Below, piece after piece: positions 1 through 7,243 of a stretch of DNA of 8,841 nt (position 1 is its first letter; the number at the start of each line of letters is the position of its first letter). The notes beneath the pieces were generated by a model. The model worked only from the letters and a program-made list of their open reading frames with translations. It was not told the origin of the DNA and did no database searches. The translations under genes and the position numbers were made by a program. Source of the DNA: CAIUPE01 sp046092445 (GTDB taxonomy: Bacteria; Pseudomonadota; Alphaproteobacteria; Rhizobiales; Beijerinckiaceae); assembly GCA_046092445.1 (NCBI GenBank), contig JBJTDR010000011.1, forward strand, positions 1 through 8,841, given 5' to 3'.

Positions 1-431
1 TCCACAACGAGAACCAGCACGGCGCATTGCAGCCCGTAGAAAACCGCAGAGACAAAAGGGACTTCACCAAAAACCGCAAAAATCGCTGACAGGCCCAGCA
101 TCAGGACGGCACCCGGCAGAATAAACAGCAGCCCTGCCGCAAATCCACCCTTGGCGCCATACATCAACCAGCCGAGATACGTTGCCAATTGCTGCGCTTC
201 CGGCCCCGGCAGGAACGAACAGAAATTCAGTGCATGCAGAAACCGGCGATTGCTGATCCAGCGCCGCTCATCGACAAATTCGCGATGCATCAGCGTGATC
301 TGGCCCGCAGGGCCGCCAAAAGATAAACATCCGATCCATGCCCAGACTCCGAGCGCATCCCGAAACGGCGGCATCGCCCTCGGCACGGAAAAAGACCGTT
401 CTTCTCCCGATCCGTCCGGTTCGTATACCAT
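1..431 (-). CDS. chrA: Chromate transporter ChrA, N-terminal part (runs off left edge)
   Basis: This is a membrane transporter of the CHR family (chromate ion transporter), which exports chromate and related oxyanions from the cytoplasm. Only the first 143 complete codons are present; the C-terminus lies outside the window. After a polar N-terminus the protein shows the family signature near residues 36-42 (SFGGPAG), then EFVDERRW near 49-56 and CSFLPGPEAQQ near 70-80. Hydrophobic stretches follow, including one containing LLFILPGAVLMLGL and one near the cut (VSAVFYGLQCAVLVLVV). Family members usually have about 400 residues as two homologous halves, so what is seen matches most of the first half. 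The ATG at 431-429 is chosen because an in-frame TGA lies two codons upstream and a GGGGGA Shine-Dalgarno sequence sits about 8 nt before it. The gene is divergent from the mocE/mocF unit. Whether the full protein is intact cannot be judged. Confidence 0.88.
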   Translation of the reverse strand, partial: MVYEPDGSGEERSFSVPRAMPPFRDALGVWAWIGCLSFGGPAGQITLMHREFVDERRWISNRRFLHALNFCSFLPGPEAQQLATYLGWLMYGAKGGFAAGLLFILPGAVLMLGLSAIFAVFGEVPFVSAVFYGLQCAVLVLVV

Positions 432-496
432 GTGTCATCCCCCGCCATGCCGTGATCCAGTTTGTACCAGACTCATGACAGTCTCGATACGATTGA

Positions 497-512
497 TCTG
501 TTTGCGAACGGG
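497..512. promoter_or_regulatory. Degenerate second copy of the dyad at 550-565
   Basis: The 16-mer TCTGTTTGCGAACGGG matches the perfect dyad at 550-565 at 12 of 16 positions, including an unbroken GTTTG and AACGGG. The two start points are 53 bp apart, close to five helical turns. It lies inside the chrA leader, so one dimer at each site could act on the divergent chrA and moc promoters. This is a candidate operator by inference; no regulator gene is present in the window. Confidence 0.35.
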
Positions 513-549
513 TCCCCATGATGCCAAAACACGAATGGCCAGTTGGAAA

Positions 550-565
550 CCCGTTTGAAAACGGG
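550..565. promoter_or_regulatory. Perfect 7+2+7 inverted repeat, candidate operator
   Basis: CCCGTTT-GA-AAACGGG is a perfect dyad with a 2-nt centre. That spacing is too tight for a stable RNA hairpin but typical of a binding site for a dimeric repressor. It lies in the 314-nt stretch between the divergent chrA and mocE genes and overlaps a possible promoter for the rightward unit: TTGAAA at 555-560, then 17 nt, then AATAAA at 578-583. Binding there would be expected to block the -35 box. The role is inferred from position only. Confidence 0.5.
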
Positions 566-583
566 ATTGAAATACGCAATAAA
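555..583 (+). promoter_or_regulatory. Candidate sigma-70-like promoter for the mocD'-mocE-mocF unit
   Basis: TTGAAA (555-560; 5 of 6 to consensus) and AATAAA (578-583; 4 of 6) are separated by 17 nt, pointing toward the ATG at 641. The -10 match is weak and alternatives exist, so this is only a best candidate. The -35 box is embedded in the dyad at 550-565. A CGCGATCGCG palindrome at 588-597 follows just downstream. Confidence 0.3.
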
Positions 584-640
584 GATGCGCGATCGCGTTT
601 TCCTGTTTTCGACACTGCGGCATCATTTTGAGGAAGTCCA

Positions 641-745
641 ATGGCAGCGACACATGCCCCCAGGGATTTCAGCCTCACTGGCCCCCCAAACGCACAGGCT
701 GTAAAAACCGGACTCGCCAATGCCCCCTCAACAAGGATTGATTGA
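641..745 (+). pseudogene. N-terminal remnant of a MocD-type fatty-acid desaturase/hydroxylase
   Basis: A 34-codon ORF starts at ATG 641 behind a good Shine-Dalgarno sequence (GAGG at 630-633, 7 nt spacing). It ends in TGA at 743-745, directly abutting the mocE ATG. The peptide contains RDFSLTGPPNAQAVKTGLA at residues 8-26. From memory this resembles the first residues (RDYSLTGPE...AVETGLASAEWY) of the membrane di-iron desaturases that precede mocE in many Rhizobiales. The similarity stops near residue 27; the last codons (NAPSTRID) read differently and contain the mocE ribosome binding site. The roughly 1-kb body with its histidine boxes is absent. The simplest reading is an in-frame internal deletion that left the start and perhaps the extreme end. 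The alternative is a short leader ORF. Family assignment is from recall, without an alignment. Confidence 0.55.
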
Positions 746-1057
746 ATGCCGCAATGGATCAAAGCCTGCGCCACCGATGACATTGATGACGAAGACGTCA
801 TGCGTTTCGATCATGATGGCCAAACTTACGCGCTCTACCGGTTCAACGACGAATTCTTCGCCACCGATGGCCTGTGCACCCACGAGAAAGTCCATCTGGC
901 CGATGGTCTCGTGATGGATCACATCATCGAATGCCCCAAGCATAATGGCCGGTTCGATTACCGCACGGGTGCCGCCAAAGGTGCGCCAGTCTGCGTCAAT
1001 CTCCAAACCCACAAGGTGAAGGTTGAAGGCGGGGATCTCTACCTCGAAGTGCCGTGA
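746..1057 (+). CDS. mocE: MocE-type Rieske [2Fe-2S] ferredoxin
   Basis: This 103-residue cytoplasmic electron carrier is a bacterial Rieske-type ferredoxin. The cluster ligands are visible as C44-T-H46 and C63-P-K-H66, within GLCTHEKVHL and IECPKHNGRFD; the second motif has the CPxHxxxF form usual in these proteins. Length fits the single-domain ferredoxins of about 100-110 residues that feed an oxygenase or hydroxylase. The start at ATG 746 has AAGG at 733-736, about 9 nt upstream. It directly follows the stop of the desaturase remnant and lies 15 nt before the reductase, so the three form one transcription unit. In the rhizobial moc (rhizopine catabolism) cluster MocE carries electrons from reductase MocF to the MocD hydroxylase. 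Here that oxygenase appears lost, so the present partner is unknown. The family call is firm; the physiological role is not. Confidence 0.88.
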   Translation: MPQWIKACATDDIDDEDVMRFDHDGQTYALYRFNDEFFATDGLCTHEKVHLADGLVMDHIIECPKHNGRFDYRTGAAKGAPVCVNLQTHKVKVEGGDLYLEVP

Positions 1058-1072
1058 TCAGGATATAGACCC

Positions 1073-2287
1073 ATGACAAATGTGATCATCGGCGCAGGCG
1101 AAACCGGCGTTCGCGCGGCGCTCAAACTCCGCGAAGACAGCTATTCGGGGGCGATCACACTGGTGAATGGCGAGATACACACACCCTATGAGCGCCCGCC
1201 GCTCTCGAAATCGACTGGCGAGCCCATCACGTTGAAACCGGTTTCCGGCGCAGATCACCTTGCCGCCCAAAACATCACCCTGCTCACCGGAGAGCGTGTG
1301 CGCCTGATCAACCGGAACGTGAAACAGGTTGAACTCAAGAGTGGCGCGGCCCTCCCCTATGATCGCCTTCTGATTGCAACGGGTGCCACGCCGCGCGCCC
1401 TTACCCTGAACGGCTTGGCCATCCCGTCGGCCCGCACGCTCAGAACCTATAATGACGCCATCGCCATCGAGGCCAGAATGCTCCACGGCACAAAGTTCGT
1501 GATCATTGGTGGCGGCTTTATCGGGCTGGAACTCGCCGCCATGGCACGCGCCAAGGGCGTCGACGTCACCGTCATCGAAACCCAGCCCCGCTTGCTTGCC
1601 CGAGCCGTGCCGGCCGAGATCGCCACCCGCCTTGAACAGCGCCACCACGATTTAGGCGTCACCTTCCATCTTGGCGCGACCATCGCATCGATCACGCCCG
1701 ACCATGTTATCACTCTGGCCAGCGGCGAAATCCTTCATGCCGAAACCCTCATCGCGGGCATCGGCTCGATCCCCGCAACATCGCTTGCGGAACAGGCAGG
1801 TTTGCGGATCGATAACGGGATTGCGGTTGATGCCACGCTCGCAACAAGTGATCCGGATATCTTTGCCGCTGGCGATTGCTGCTCTTTCCCGCACCCCGTT
1901 TACGGCAATAAGCGCATCCGCATCGAATCCTGGCGCGCCGCCCAACAACAGGGCGATCACGCCGCACGCGCCATGATGGGATCAACAGAGCCCTTCTCCG
2001 CATTGCCATGGTTCTGGACGGATCAATACGACCTCTCCGTCCAAATCGCCGGTCTGCCCAGCGAAGGCGCAACCCATGTCAGGCGCGAGACGGAGGACGG
2101 CTCGTTACTTCTGTTCCATCTCGCACCCGATAACCGCCTGATTGCCGCGAGCGGTATCGGGTGCGGCAATGCGGTCGCCAAAGACATCCGCCTTTCGGAA
2201 ATGCTGATCGACCGCAGGTCAGTAGTGTCCCCCGACGATCTCGCCAATCCTGCAATCCGCCTGAAAGCCCTGCTCTCCGCAAACTAG
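1073..2287 (+). CDS. mocF: FAD-dependent NAD(P)H:ferredoxin reductase (MocF/rhodocoxin-reductase type)
   Basis: This 404-residue flavoprotein passes electrons from NAD(P)H through FAD to a [2Fe-2S] ferredoxin, in all likelihood the Rieske protein encoded 15 nt upstream. It has the two-dinucleotide fold of the putidaredoxin/rhodocoxin reductases. The FAD-binding GAGETG is at residues 7-12, with ERPPLSK at 40-46 and the ATG motif near 102-104. The NAD(P)-binding GGGFIG is at 146-151, ending in a beta strand with E169 (VTVIE), which favours NADH. The second FAD contact DIFAAGD is at 262-268. Residues from about 310 form the C-terminal reductase domain, containing WFWTDQYDLSVQIAG. ATG 1073 has AGGA at 1060-1063 at a suitable spacing. 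All core motifs are intact, so the enzyme looks functional although its oxygenase partner seems deleted. A role with another ferredoxin or oxygenase elsewhere in the genome is possible. Confidence 0.88.
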   Translation: MTNVIIGAGETGVRAALKLREDSYSGAITLVNGEIHTPYERPPLSKSTGEPITLKPVSGADHLAAQNITLLTGERVRLINRNVKQVELKSGAALPYDRLLIATGATPRALTLNGLAIPSARTLRTYNDAIAIEARMLHGTKFVIIGGGFIGLELAAMARAKGVDVTVIETQPRLLARAVPAEIATRLEQRHHDLGVTFHLGATIASITPDHVITLASGEILHAETLIAGIGSIPATSLAEQAGLRIDNGIAVDATLATSDPDIFAAGDCCSFPHPVYGNKRIRIESWRAAQQQGDHAARAMMGSTEPFSALPWFWTDQYDLSVQIAGLPSEGATHVRRETEDGSLLLFHLAPDNRLIAASGIGCGNAVAKDIRLSEMLIDRRSVVSPDDLANPAIRLKALLSAN

Positions 2288-2408
2288 GCTTTGCCGTCGC
2301 CCTGATTGATCGTGCAGATGCTTTAGGAATGAGTTGAATTCCGCATCATCAATCGGAACGAGGTGCTTTTCTTTCGGTGCCACTTATCGGAAGAGATGAT
2401 CCGGAACG
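2288..2408. other. Intergenic gap between convergent mocF and brnA; no clear terminator
   Basis: This stretch separates the ends of mocF and brnA. It holds an imperfect dyad: TGATTGAT and GATGC on the left pair with GCATC and ATCAATC on the right, around a loop of about 21 nt and with an unpaired stretch in the left arm. No run of T follows directly, so I do not call a factor-independent terminator for either gene. Confidence 0.3.
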
Positions 2409-2672
2409 TTAACTCACATTTGATTTTTCAGTGACTGCCCGTTCGAGAACCGCGCGGATGAAGCGTTGATAAGGAACATCAAGCGCCTCCGCATGCGCTT
2501 TCACCGCATCCAAAAGCGACTTCGGCAAGCGCATATTGACCCGTTCCGATTTTGCCTCGCGCTCGAACGGCATCCGCTTGAGATTTTCCGGCGTCAGATA
2601 CAGACTCAAATCACTCTCCATCAGAGCCTCGATCTGATCATCTGTCGTCAAGAGCGGAAAGGGCTTGTTCAT
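2409..2672 (-). CDS. brnA: BrnA-type ribbon-helix-helix antitoxin
   Basis: This is the antitoxin of a type II toxin-antitoxin pair: it binds and neutralises BrnT and represses their shared promoter. The 87-residue product has an acidic N-terminal half (DDQIEALMESDLSLYLTPEN, residues 11-30) expected to contact the toxin. Residues 43-80 form a CopG/BrnA-like ribbon-helix-helix domain, with the DNA-contacting strand SERVNMRLP at 42-50 and PYQRFIRAVLERA at 67-79. The start at ATG 2672-2670 is preferred over upstream in-frame codons because AAGGAG (2688-2683) precedes it by 10 nt and the family begins near here. It overlaps the 3' end of brnT by 35 nt in a different frame, the usual toxin-first brnTA order, which suggests translational coupling. 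It could equally be named a CopG-family antitoxin. Confidence 0.82.
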   Translation of the reverse strand: MNKPFPLLTTDDQIEALMESDLSLYLTPENLKRMPFEREAKSERVNMRLPKSLLDAVKAHAEALDVPYQRFIRAVLERAVTEKSNVS

Positions 2673-2943
2673 AGCGCTTGATCTCCTTGCGATGCATATA
2701 CCGGGCGCTAACCGGCCGGATATGCAGAACACCACCCAACTCGCGAAACGTCACGGCCACAAAGGCAAAACGATTCGCCGCAGTTTGTCCGATCACGATA
2801 GACCTTGCTTCAGCCTGCGAGTGCTTGGGATCAAACCCCAAATACCGCCGCGACGAAAGCAAGACATGTTCGACATCCGCAATCGACAATCCGTGCGTCT
2901 GGCATTTGTCGAGATTACCCTCATCCCAATCAACCAAAAACAT
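2638..2943 (-). CDS. brnT: BrnT-family ribonuclease toxin
   Basis: This 101-residue protein belongs to the BrnT toxins, small RelE-like RNases that slow growth by cutting RNA when the antitoxin is degraded. Family hallmarks are visible. DWDEGNLDKCQTHGLS at residues 5-20 corresponds to the usual N-terminal WDxxKxxxNxxKHG block. A central strand set follows (FAFVAVTFRE, 59-68). The C-terminal RPVSARYMHRKEIKRYE at 76-92 matches the highly conserved RPISAR...KERRRYE block. The ATG at 2943-2941 fits the family length, with GAGAG about 8 nt upstream; an in-frame start 60 nt further up would place the operator inside the gene. It is the first gene of the brnT-brnA unit and lies 56 nt after mrp on the same strand. 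All blocks are present, so it looks active. The family assignment comes from motif recognition. Confidence 0.85.
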   Translation of the reverse strand: MFLVDWDEGNLDKCQTHGLSIADVEHVLLSSRRYLGFDPKHSQAEARSIVIGQTAANRFAFVAVTFRELGGVLHIRPVSARYMHRKEIKRYEQALSALDDR

Positions 2944-2961
2944 CCTAGCACTCTCACGGCA

Positions 2962-2977
2962 ATTTGTACATACAAAT
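2962..2977. promoter_or_regulatory. Perfect dyad upstream of brnT, candidate BrnA operator
   Basis: ATTTGTA-CA-TACAAAT is a perfect 7+2+7 inverted repeat. Its near edge is 18 nt upstream of the brnT ATG, in the 56-nt gap after mrp. BrnA-type ribbon-helix-helix antitoxins repress their own promoter by binding such palindromes, alone or with the toxin, so this is the expected autoregulatory operator. It is AT-rich against a GC-rich surrounding, and the TATGTA read on the minus strand could double as a -10 element. Binding itself is inferred. Confidence 0.65.
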
Positions 2978-2999
2978 CTTCCCGCCTGGTGGAGTCCTC

Positions 3000-4100
<1,101 letters not shown>

Positions 4101-4127
4101 GTCATTTCTCCTGCCCAAGCACAGGCT

Positions 4128-4157
4128 CTTATGTCTGCTCCAGCCTGCAAACGTCAA
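4128..4157 (-). promoter_or_regulatory. Candidate mrp promoter
   Basis: On the minus strand TTGACG (4157-4152; 5 of 6 to the -35 consensus) is followed after 18 nt by CATAAG (4133-4128; 4 of 6 to the -10 consensus). This leaves a leader of about 20 nt before the ATG at 4100. The -35 box sits 1 nt from the tandem repeat at 4159-4185. The call rests on consensus matching only. Confidence 0.4.
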
Positions 4158-4158
4158 T

Positions 4159-4185
4159 GGCAGCGCTTTCCGGGCAGCGCTTTCC
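4159..4185. repeat. Tandem pair of a 13-nt repeat in the mrp/dehydrogenase divergent region
   Basis: GGCAGCGCTTTCC occurs twice, at 4159-4171 and 4173-4185, separated by one G (period 14). Each copy holds the palindromic core AGCGCT. The pair sits immediately upstream of the candidate mrp -35 box and about 85 nt before the dehydrogenase start. It could be a regulator-binding array or a chance small duplication. Confidence 0.6.
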
Positions 4186-4268
4186 AGTCGACGCATTCCG
4201 GGATGCTTCCCCTTGCCCTCGCACCGCCAACGCGTCATATCACGGGAAGAAAATAACAGGAGTTGAGC

Positions 4269-5138
4269 ATGGCAAAAGTTGCATTTCTGGGTCTGGGTGT
4301 CATGGGGTTCCCGATGGCGCGGCATCTCGCCGCCAAGGGACACACCGTCACGGTCTATAACCGCACCACGGCCAAGGCCGAAGCGTGGGTCAAAGCCAAT
4401 GGCGGCTCCTTCGCCACAACGCCCCGCACTGCCGCTTCCGGCCAGGATGTCATCTTCGCCTGCGTCGGCAATGATGATGATCTGCGCTCCGTCACACTCG
4501 GCACCGACGGTGCCTTTGCCGGCATGGCAAAGGGCACGATTTTTGTCGATCACACCACCGCCTCCGCCGAAGTCGCCCGCGAGCTCTACGAGAAAGCCGC
4601 CGCACTCGGCCTCGGCTTCATCGATGCGCCGGTCTCCGGCGGACAGGCCGGAGCGGAAAACGGCGTGCTCACCGTCATGTGCGGCGGCGATGCCGACATT
4701 TTCGCCAAGGTCGAGTCGCTGATCATGAGCTTCGCCCGCGCCTGCAAATTGCTCGGCCCGGCGGGCTCCGGCCAGCTCACCAAAATGGTCAACCAGATCT
4801 GCATTGCAGGCCTCGTTCAGGGCCTTGCCGAAGGCGTCGCTTTCGCCAAAAAGGCCGGCCTTGATGTCGAGGCCGTCATCGAAACCATCTCGAAGGGTGC
4901 CGCCCAAAGCTGGCAGATGGAAAACCGCTACAAAACCATGAATGTCAGCAAATTCGATTTCGGCTTCGCGGTCGACTGGATGCGCAAGGATCTCGGCATC
5001 TGCATCGCCGAATCCCGCCGCAACGGCGCGCATCTTCCCGTCACAGCCCTTGTCGACCAGTTTTACGGCGAAGTGCAGGGCATGGGCGGCGGCCGGTGGG
5101 ATACCTCCAGCCTGCTCGCCCGCCTCGAACGGAAATAA
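4269..5138 (+). CDS. NAD(P)-dependent beta-hydroxyacid dehydrogenase (HIBADH/GLYR family)
   Basis: This 289-residue soluble oxidoreductase belongs to the 3-hydroxyisobutyrate / tartronate-semialdehyde reductase family, which interconverts beta-hydroxyacids and their semialdehydes with NAD(P). The Rossmann motif GLGVMG is at residues 8-13, with an NRT segment at 31-33 where NADP-dependent relatives bind the 2'-phosphate. The substrate loop DAPVSGG is at 119-125. GSGQLTKMVNQ at 167-177 carries the catalytic lysine K173 and N176; the usual KxxNN reads KxxNQ here. The C-terminal all-alpha domain includes FDFGFAVDWMRKDLG (229-243) and GGGRWDTSSL (273-282). ATG 4269 is chosen because AGGAG (4258-4262) precedes it by 6 nt; an in-frame TTG at 4263 is too close to that site. 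The gene is divergent from mrp and ends 8 nt from the end of glyS. The substrate cannot be decided from sequence, so no symbol is given. Confidence 0.88.
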   Translation: MAKVAFLGLGVMGFPMARHLAAKGHTVTVYNRTTAKAEAWVKANGGSFATTPRTAASGQDVIFACVGNDDDLRSVTLGTDGAFAGMAKGTIFVDHTTASAEVARELYEKAAALGLGFIDAPVSGGQAGAENGVLTVMCGGDADIFAKVESLIMSFARACKLLGPAGSGQLTKMVNQICIAGLVQGLAEGVAFAKKAGLDVEAVIETISKGAAQSWQMENRYKTMNVSKFDFGFAVDWMRKDLGICIAESRRNGAHLPVTALVDQFYGEVQGMGGGRWDTSSLLARLERK

Positions 5139-5146
5139 CCGGCGCC

Positions 5147-7243
5147 TTACCCCGCAATCGCGGAGAAATCGGCCACAGCCCGCGTCGCCTCGCGGAACGA
5201 CGCCAAAAGCCGCAAGCGGTTGGCGCGGAGCTCCGCATCGTCCGCATTGACGAGGATTTTGTCGAAGAACGCATCCACCGCCGAGCGAAGTTGCGCCAAG
5301 GCCTTCATGGCCCCCGCGAAATCCTCTTTCTCGACATGCTCCCGCGCATGGCGTGTCGCAACCTCAAGCACCTCCGCCAGCACCTTCTCCTCGGCCTCAC
5401 CCTCGGCTCTGATCAGCTGCAGGTCAATGGCCTCGTGATAGCTCTTGCCGTCTTTTTTCTCTTCCGCCTTCAGGATATTCGCCGCGCGGCGGAACCCTGC
5501 GAGAAGGTTTGTGCCGTCATCCGTTGCGAGGAAGGCATCAAGCGCCTCGACGCGTTTGACGATCATCAGAAGATCATCCTGCTCGCCGGAAGCCAGCACG
5601 GCATCGATGAGATCATGCCGCTGACCTTGATCGCGCAGATAGACTTTCAGGCGGTCATGGAAGAAGGCGAGGAGATCGGATGTTAGATCGTGGTAAGCCT
5701 TACCTTGACCCGCCATGATGAATTGATCAACAAGACCAACCCGAACATTACTTTCCAATATCATCCTGATCACACCCAGCGCCGCGCGTCTCAACGCATA
5801 CGGATCTTTCGAGCCCGTCGGCTTCTCGTCAATCGCCCAGAAGCCCACCAGCGTATCGAGCTTGTCCGCCAACGCCACCGCAATCGACACTGCATCCTTA
5901 GGCACCACATCGCTCGGGCCTTGCGGCTTGTAATGTTCCTCCAACGCCGCCGCCACGCTCGCATCCTCGCCTTGTCGTGTCGCGTAATAGCGGCCCATCA
6001 GGCCCTGCACTTCAGGGAATTCGCCGACCATTTCCGATACGAGATCAGCCTTGCATAAAAGCGCCGCGCGCGCCGTCTTGGCCACGTCCGCCTTCACAAC
6101 GGGCGCAAGTTTTTTTGCCAAAGCAACAATCCGCTCCACCCGCTCATGCTGCGTGCCGAGTTTCGCATGGAACGTGATGCTCTTGAGTTTTTCCAGCCGG
6201 TCTTCCAGCTTCACCTTCAGATCGGTTTCCCAGAAGAATTTGGCATCCGACAGCCGCGCCCGCACCACGCGTTCATTGCCGCCAATAATGGTGGCACCAT
6301 CATCGCTCGCAATCATATTCGAGGTGAGCAGAAATTTGTTCGCAAGCTTCGTCTCGCCCGCTTTGCGCAACACAAAGCATTTCTGGTTCGCGCGGATCGT
6401 GGCACGGATCACTTCCGGCGGAATATCAAGAAACCGCTCTTCAAACGACCCCATCAATACCACAGGCCATTCGACAAGCCCTGCGACTTCCTCGAGCAAG
6501 CCGTCATCTTCCACAAGCTCCAACCCTTGCGCGAAAGCGAGGTGGCGGGCGTCATTGGCGATGATTTCCTTGCGGCGATCCGTCGAAAGCACAACCTTGG
6601 CTTTTTGAAGCGCCGCGACATAATCGTCAAACCGCCTGATATGGATCGGCGCCGGTGCGAGAAAGCGATGGCCATAGGTGGTATCGCCCGAATGCAGCCC
6701 GTCGACATCGAAATGGATCACTTCCGGTGTCTCCGTCTCCGAGCCGAATGTGCAGAGGATCGAATGCAGCGGACGCACCCAGCGCAGCGCACCCGCTTCC
6801 GCCGAAGCTTTGCCCCAGCGCATCGATTTCGGCCATGGGAAGGCGCGGATAATGCCCAGCATAATCTCGGCAATCACCGCCGCCGTCTCCCGCCCCTTGC
6901 TCTCGACAATGGCGATATAGAAATCGCCCTTTTTCGGATCGGACTGGATCGTGGCTTGCGAAATATCCGTCAGCCCCGCACCCTTCAAAAAGCCGTCAAT
7001 CGCCTGTTGCGGCGCGCCGACCCGCGGACCTTTCTTCTCTTCCTTCACATCCGGTTGATGCGCTGGCAAACCCACAATATGCAGCGCCAAACGACGCGGC
7101 GTGGCAAAGGCTTGCGCGCCCTCATAGAGACACCCGCGCTCGACCAGCGCATTCGTCACCAGCGACTTGAGGTCATCCGCCGCACGACGCTGCATACGGG
7201 CGGGAATTTCCTCGGAGAAAAGTTCAAGCAGAAGATCGGGCAT
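5147..7243 (-). CDS. glyS: Glycyl-tRNA synthetase beta subunit
   Basis: This is the beta chain (698 residues; the usual length is about 690-700) of the bacterial alpha2beta2 glycyl-tRNA synthetase, which charges tRNA-Gly in the cytoplasm. The beta chain binds tRNA, while the catalytic site is on the alpha chain. Recognisable blocks in order are LLLELFSEEIPARMQ (4-18), FATPRRLA (46-53), WPKSMRWG (137-144), YGHRF (190-194), GGNERVVRARLSDAKFFWE (321-339), the HD-like domain with FHAKLGTQHERV (358-369) and KADLVSEMVGEFPEVQG (398-414), and DKLDTLVGFWAIDEKPTGSKDPYALRRAALG (460-490, non-contiguous key residues). A helical anticodon-binding domain closes the protein. The ATG at 7243-7241 matches the family N-terminus; a TTG 27 nt upstream is not needed. 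The Shine-Dalgarno sequence is weak (GGAAAA) and lies inside fic, so translation is probably coupled to fic. glyQ is not adjacent, whereas many bacteria have glyQ directly upstream. Confidence 0.96.
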   Translation of the reverse strand: MPDLLLELFSEEIPARMQRRAADDLKSLVTNALVERGCLYEGAQAFATPRRLALHIVGLPAHQPDVKEEKKGPRVGAPQQAIDGFLKGAGLTDISQATIQSDPKKGDFYIAIVESKGRETAAVIAEIMLGIIRAFPWPKSMRWGKASAEAGALRWVRPLHSILCTFGSETETPEVIHFDVDGLHSGDTTYGHRFLAPAPIHIRRFDDYVAALQKAKVVLSTDRRKEIIANDARHLAFAQGLELVEDDGLLEEVAGLVEWPVVLMGSFEERFLDIPPEVIRATIRANQKCFVLRKAGETKLANKFLLTSNMIASDDGATIIGGNERVVRARLSDAKFFWETDLKVKLEDRLEKLKSITFHAKLGTQHERVERIVALAKKLAPVVKADVAKTARAALLCKADLVSEMVGEFPEVQGLMGRYYATRQGEDASVAAALEEHYKPQGPSDVVPKDAVSIAVALADKLDTLVGFWAIDEKPTGSKDPYALRRAALGVIRMILESNVRVGLVDQFIMAGQGKAYHDLTSDLLAFFHDRLKVYLRDQGQRHDLIDAVLASGEQDDLLMIVKRVEALDAFLATDDGTNLLAGFRRAANILKAEEKKDGKSYHEAIDLQLIRAEGEAEEKVLAEVLEVATRHAREHVEKEDFAGAMKALAQLRSAVDAFFDKILVNADDAELRANRLRLLASFREATRAVADFSAIAG

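Noticed and set aside
588..597. CGCGATCGCG palindrome upstream of the desaturase remnant
   Set aside because: Short self-complementary GC-rich words are common in such genomes, and nothing ties this one to a function.
435..653. A 72-codon minus-strand ORF in frame with and just upstream of chrA
   Set aside because: It has no recognisable motif, overlaps the leader and start of the rightward moc unit, and ends within the chrA ribosome binding site. It is better explained as non-coding leader.
2303..2358. Imperfect stem between mocF and brnA as a bidirectional terminator
   Set aside because: The arms are broken by an asymmetric unpaired stretch, the loop is about 21 nt, and no T-run follows.
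2219..2383. A 54-codon minus-strand GTG ORF after brnA (N-terminus APKEKHLVPIDDAEF)
   Set aside because: The composition looks somewhat protein-like, but there is no clear ribosome binding site, the 3' part overlaps mocF antisense, and I recognise no family. It could be a gene remnant, but the support is too thin to list.
4101..5033. Open reading frame extending mrp by 311 codons upstream
   Set aside because: It is antisense to the well-supported dehydrogenase gene and lacks family similarity; the good ribosome binding site and family length fix the mrp start at 4100.
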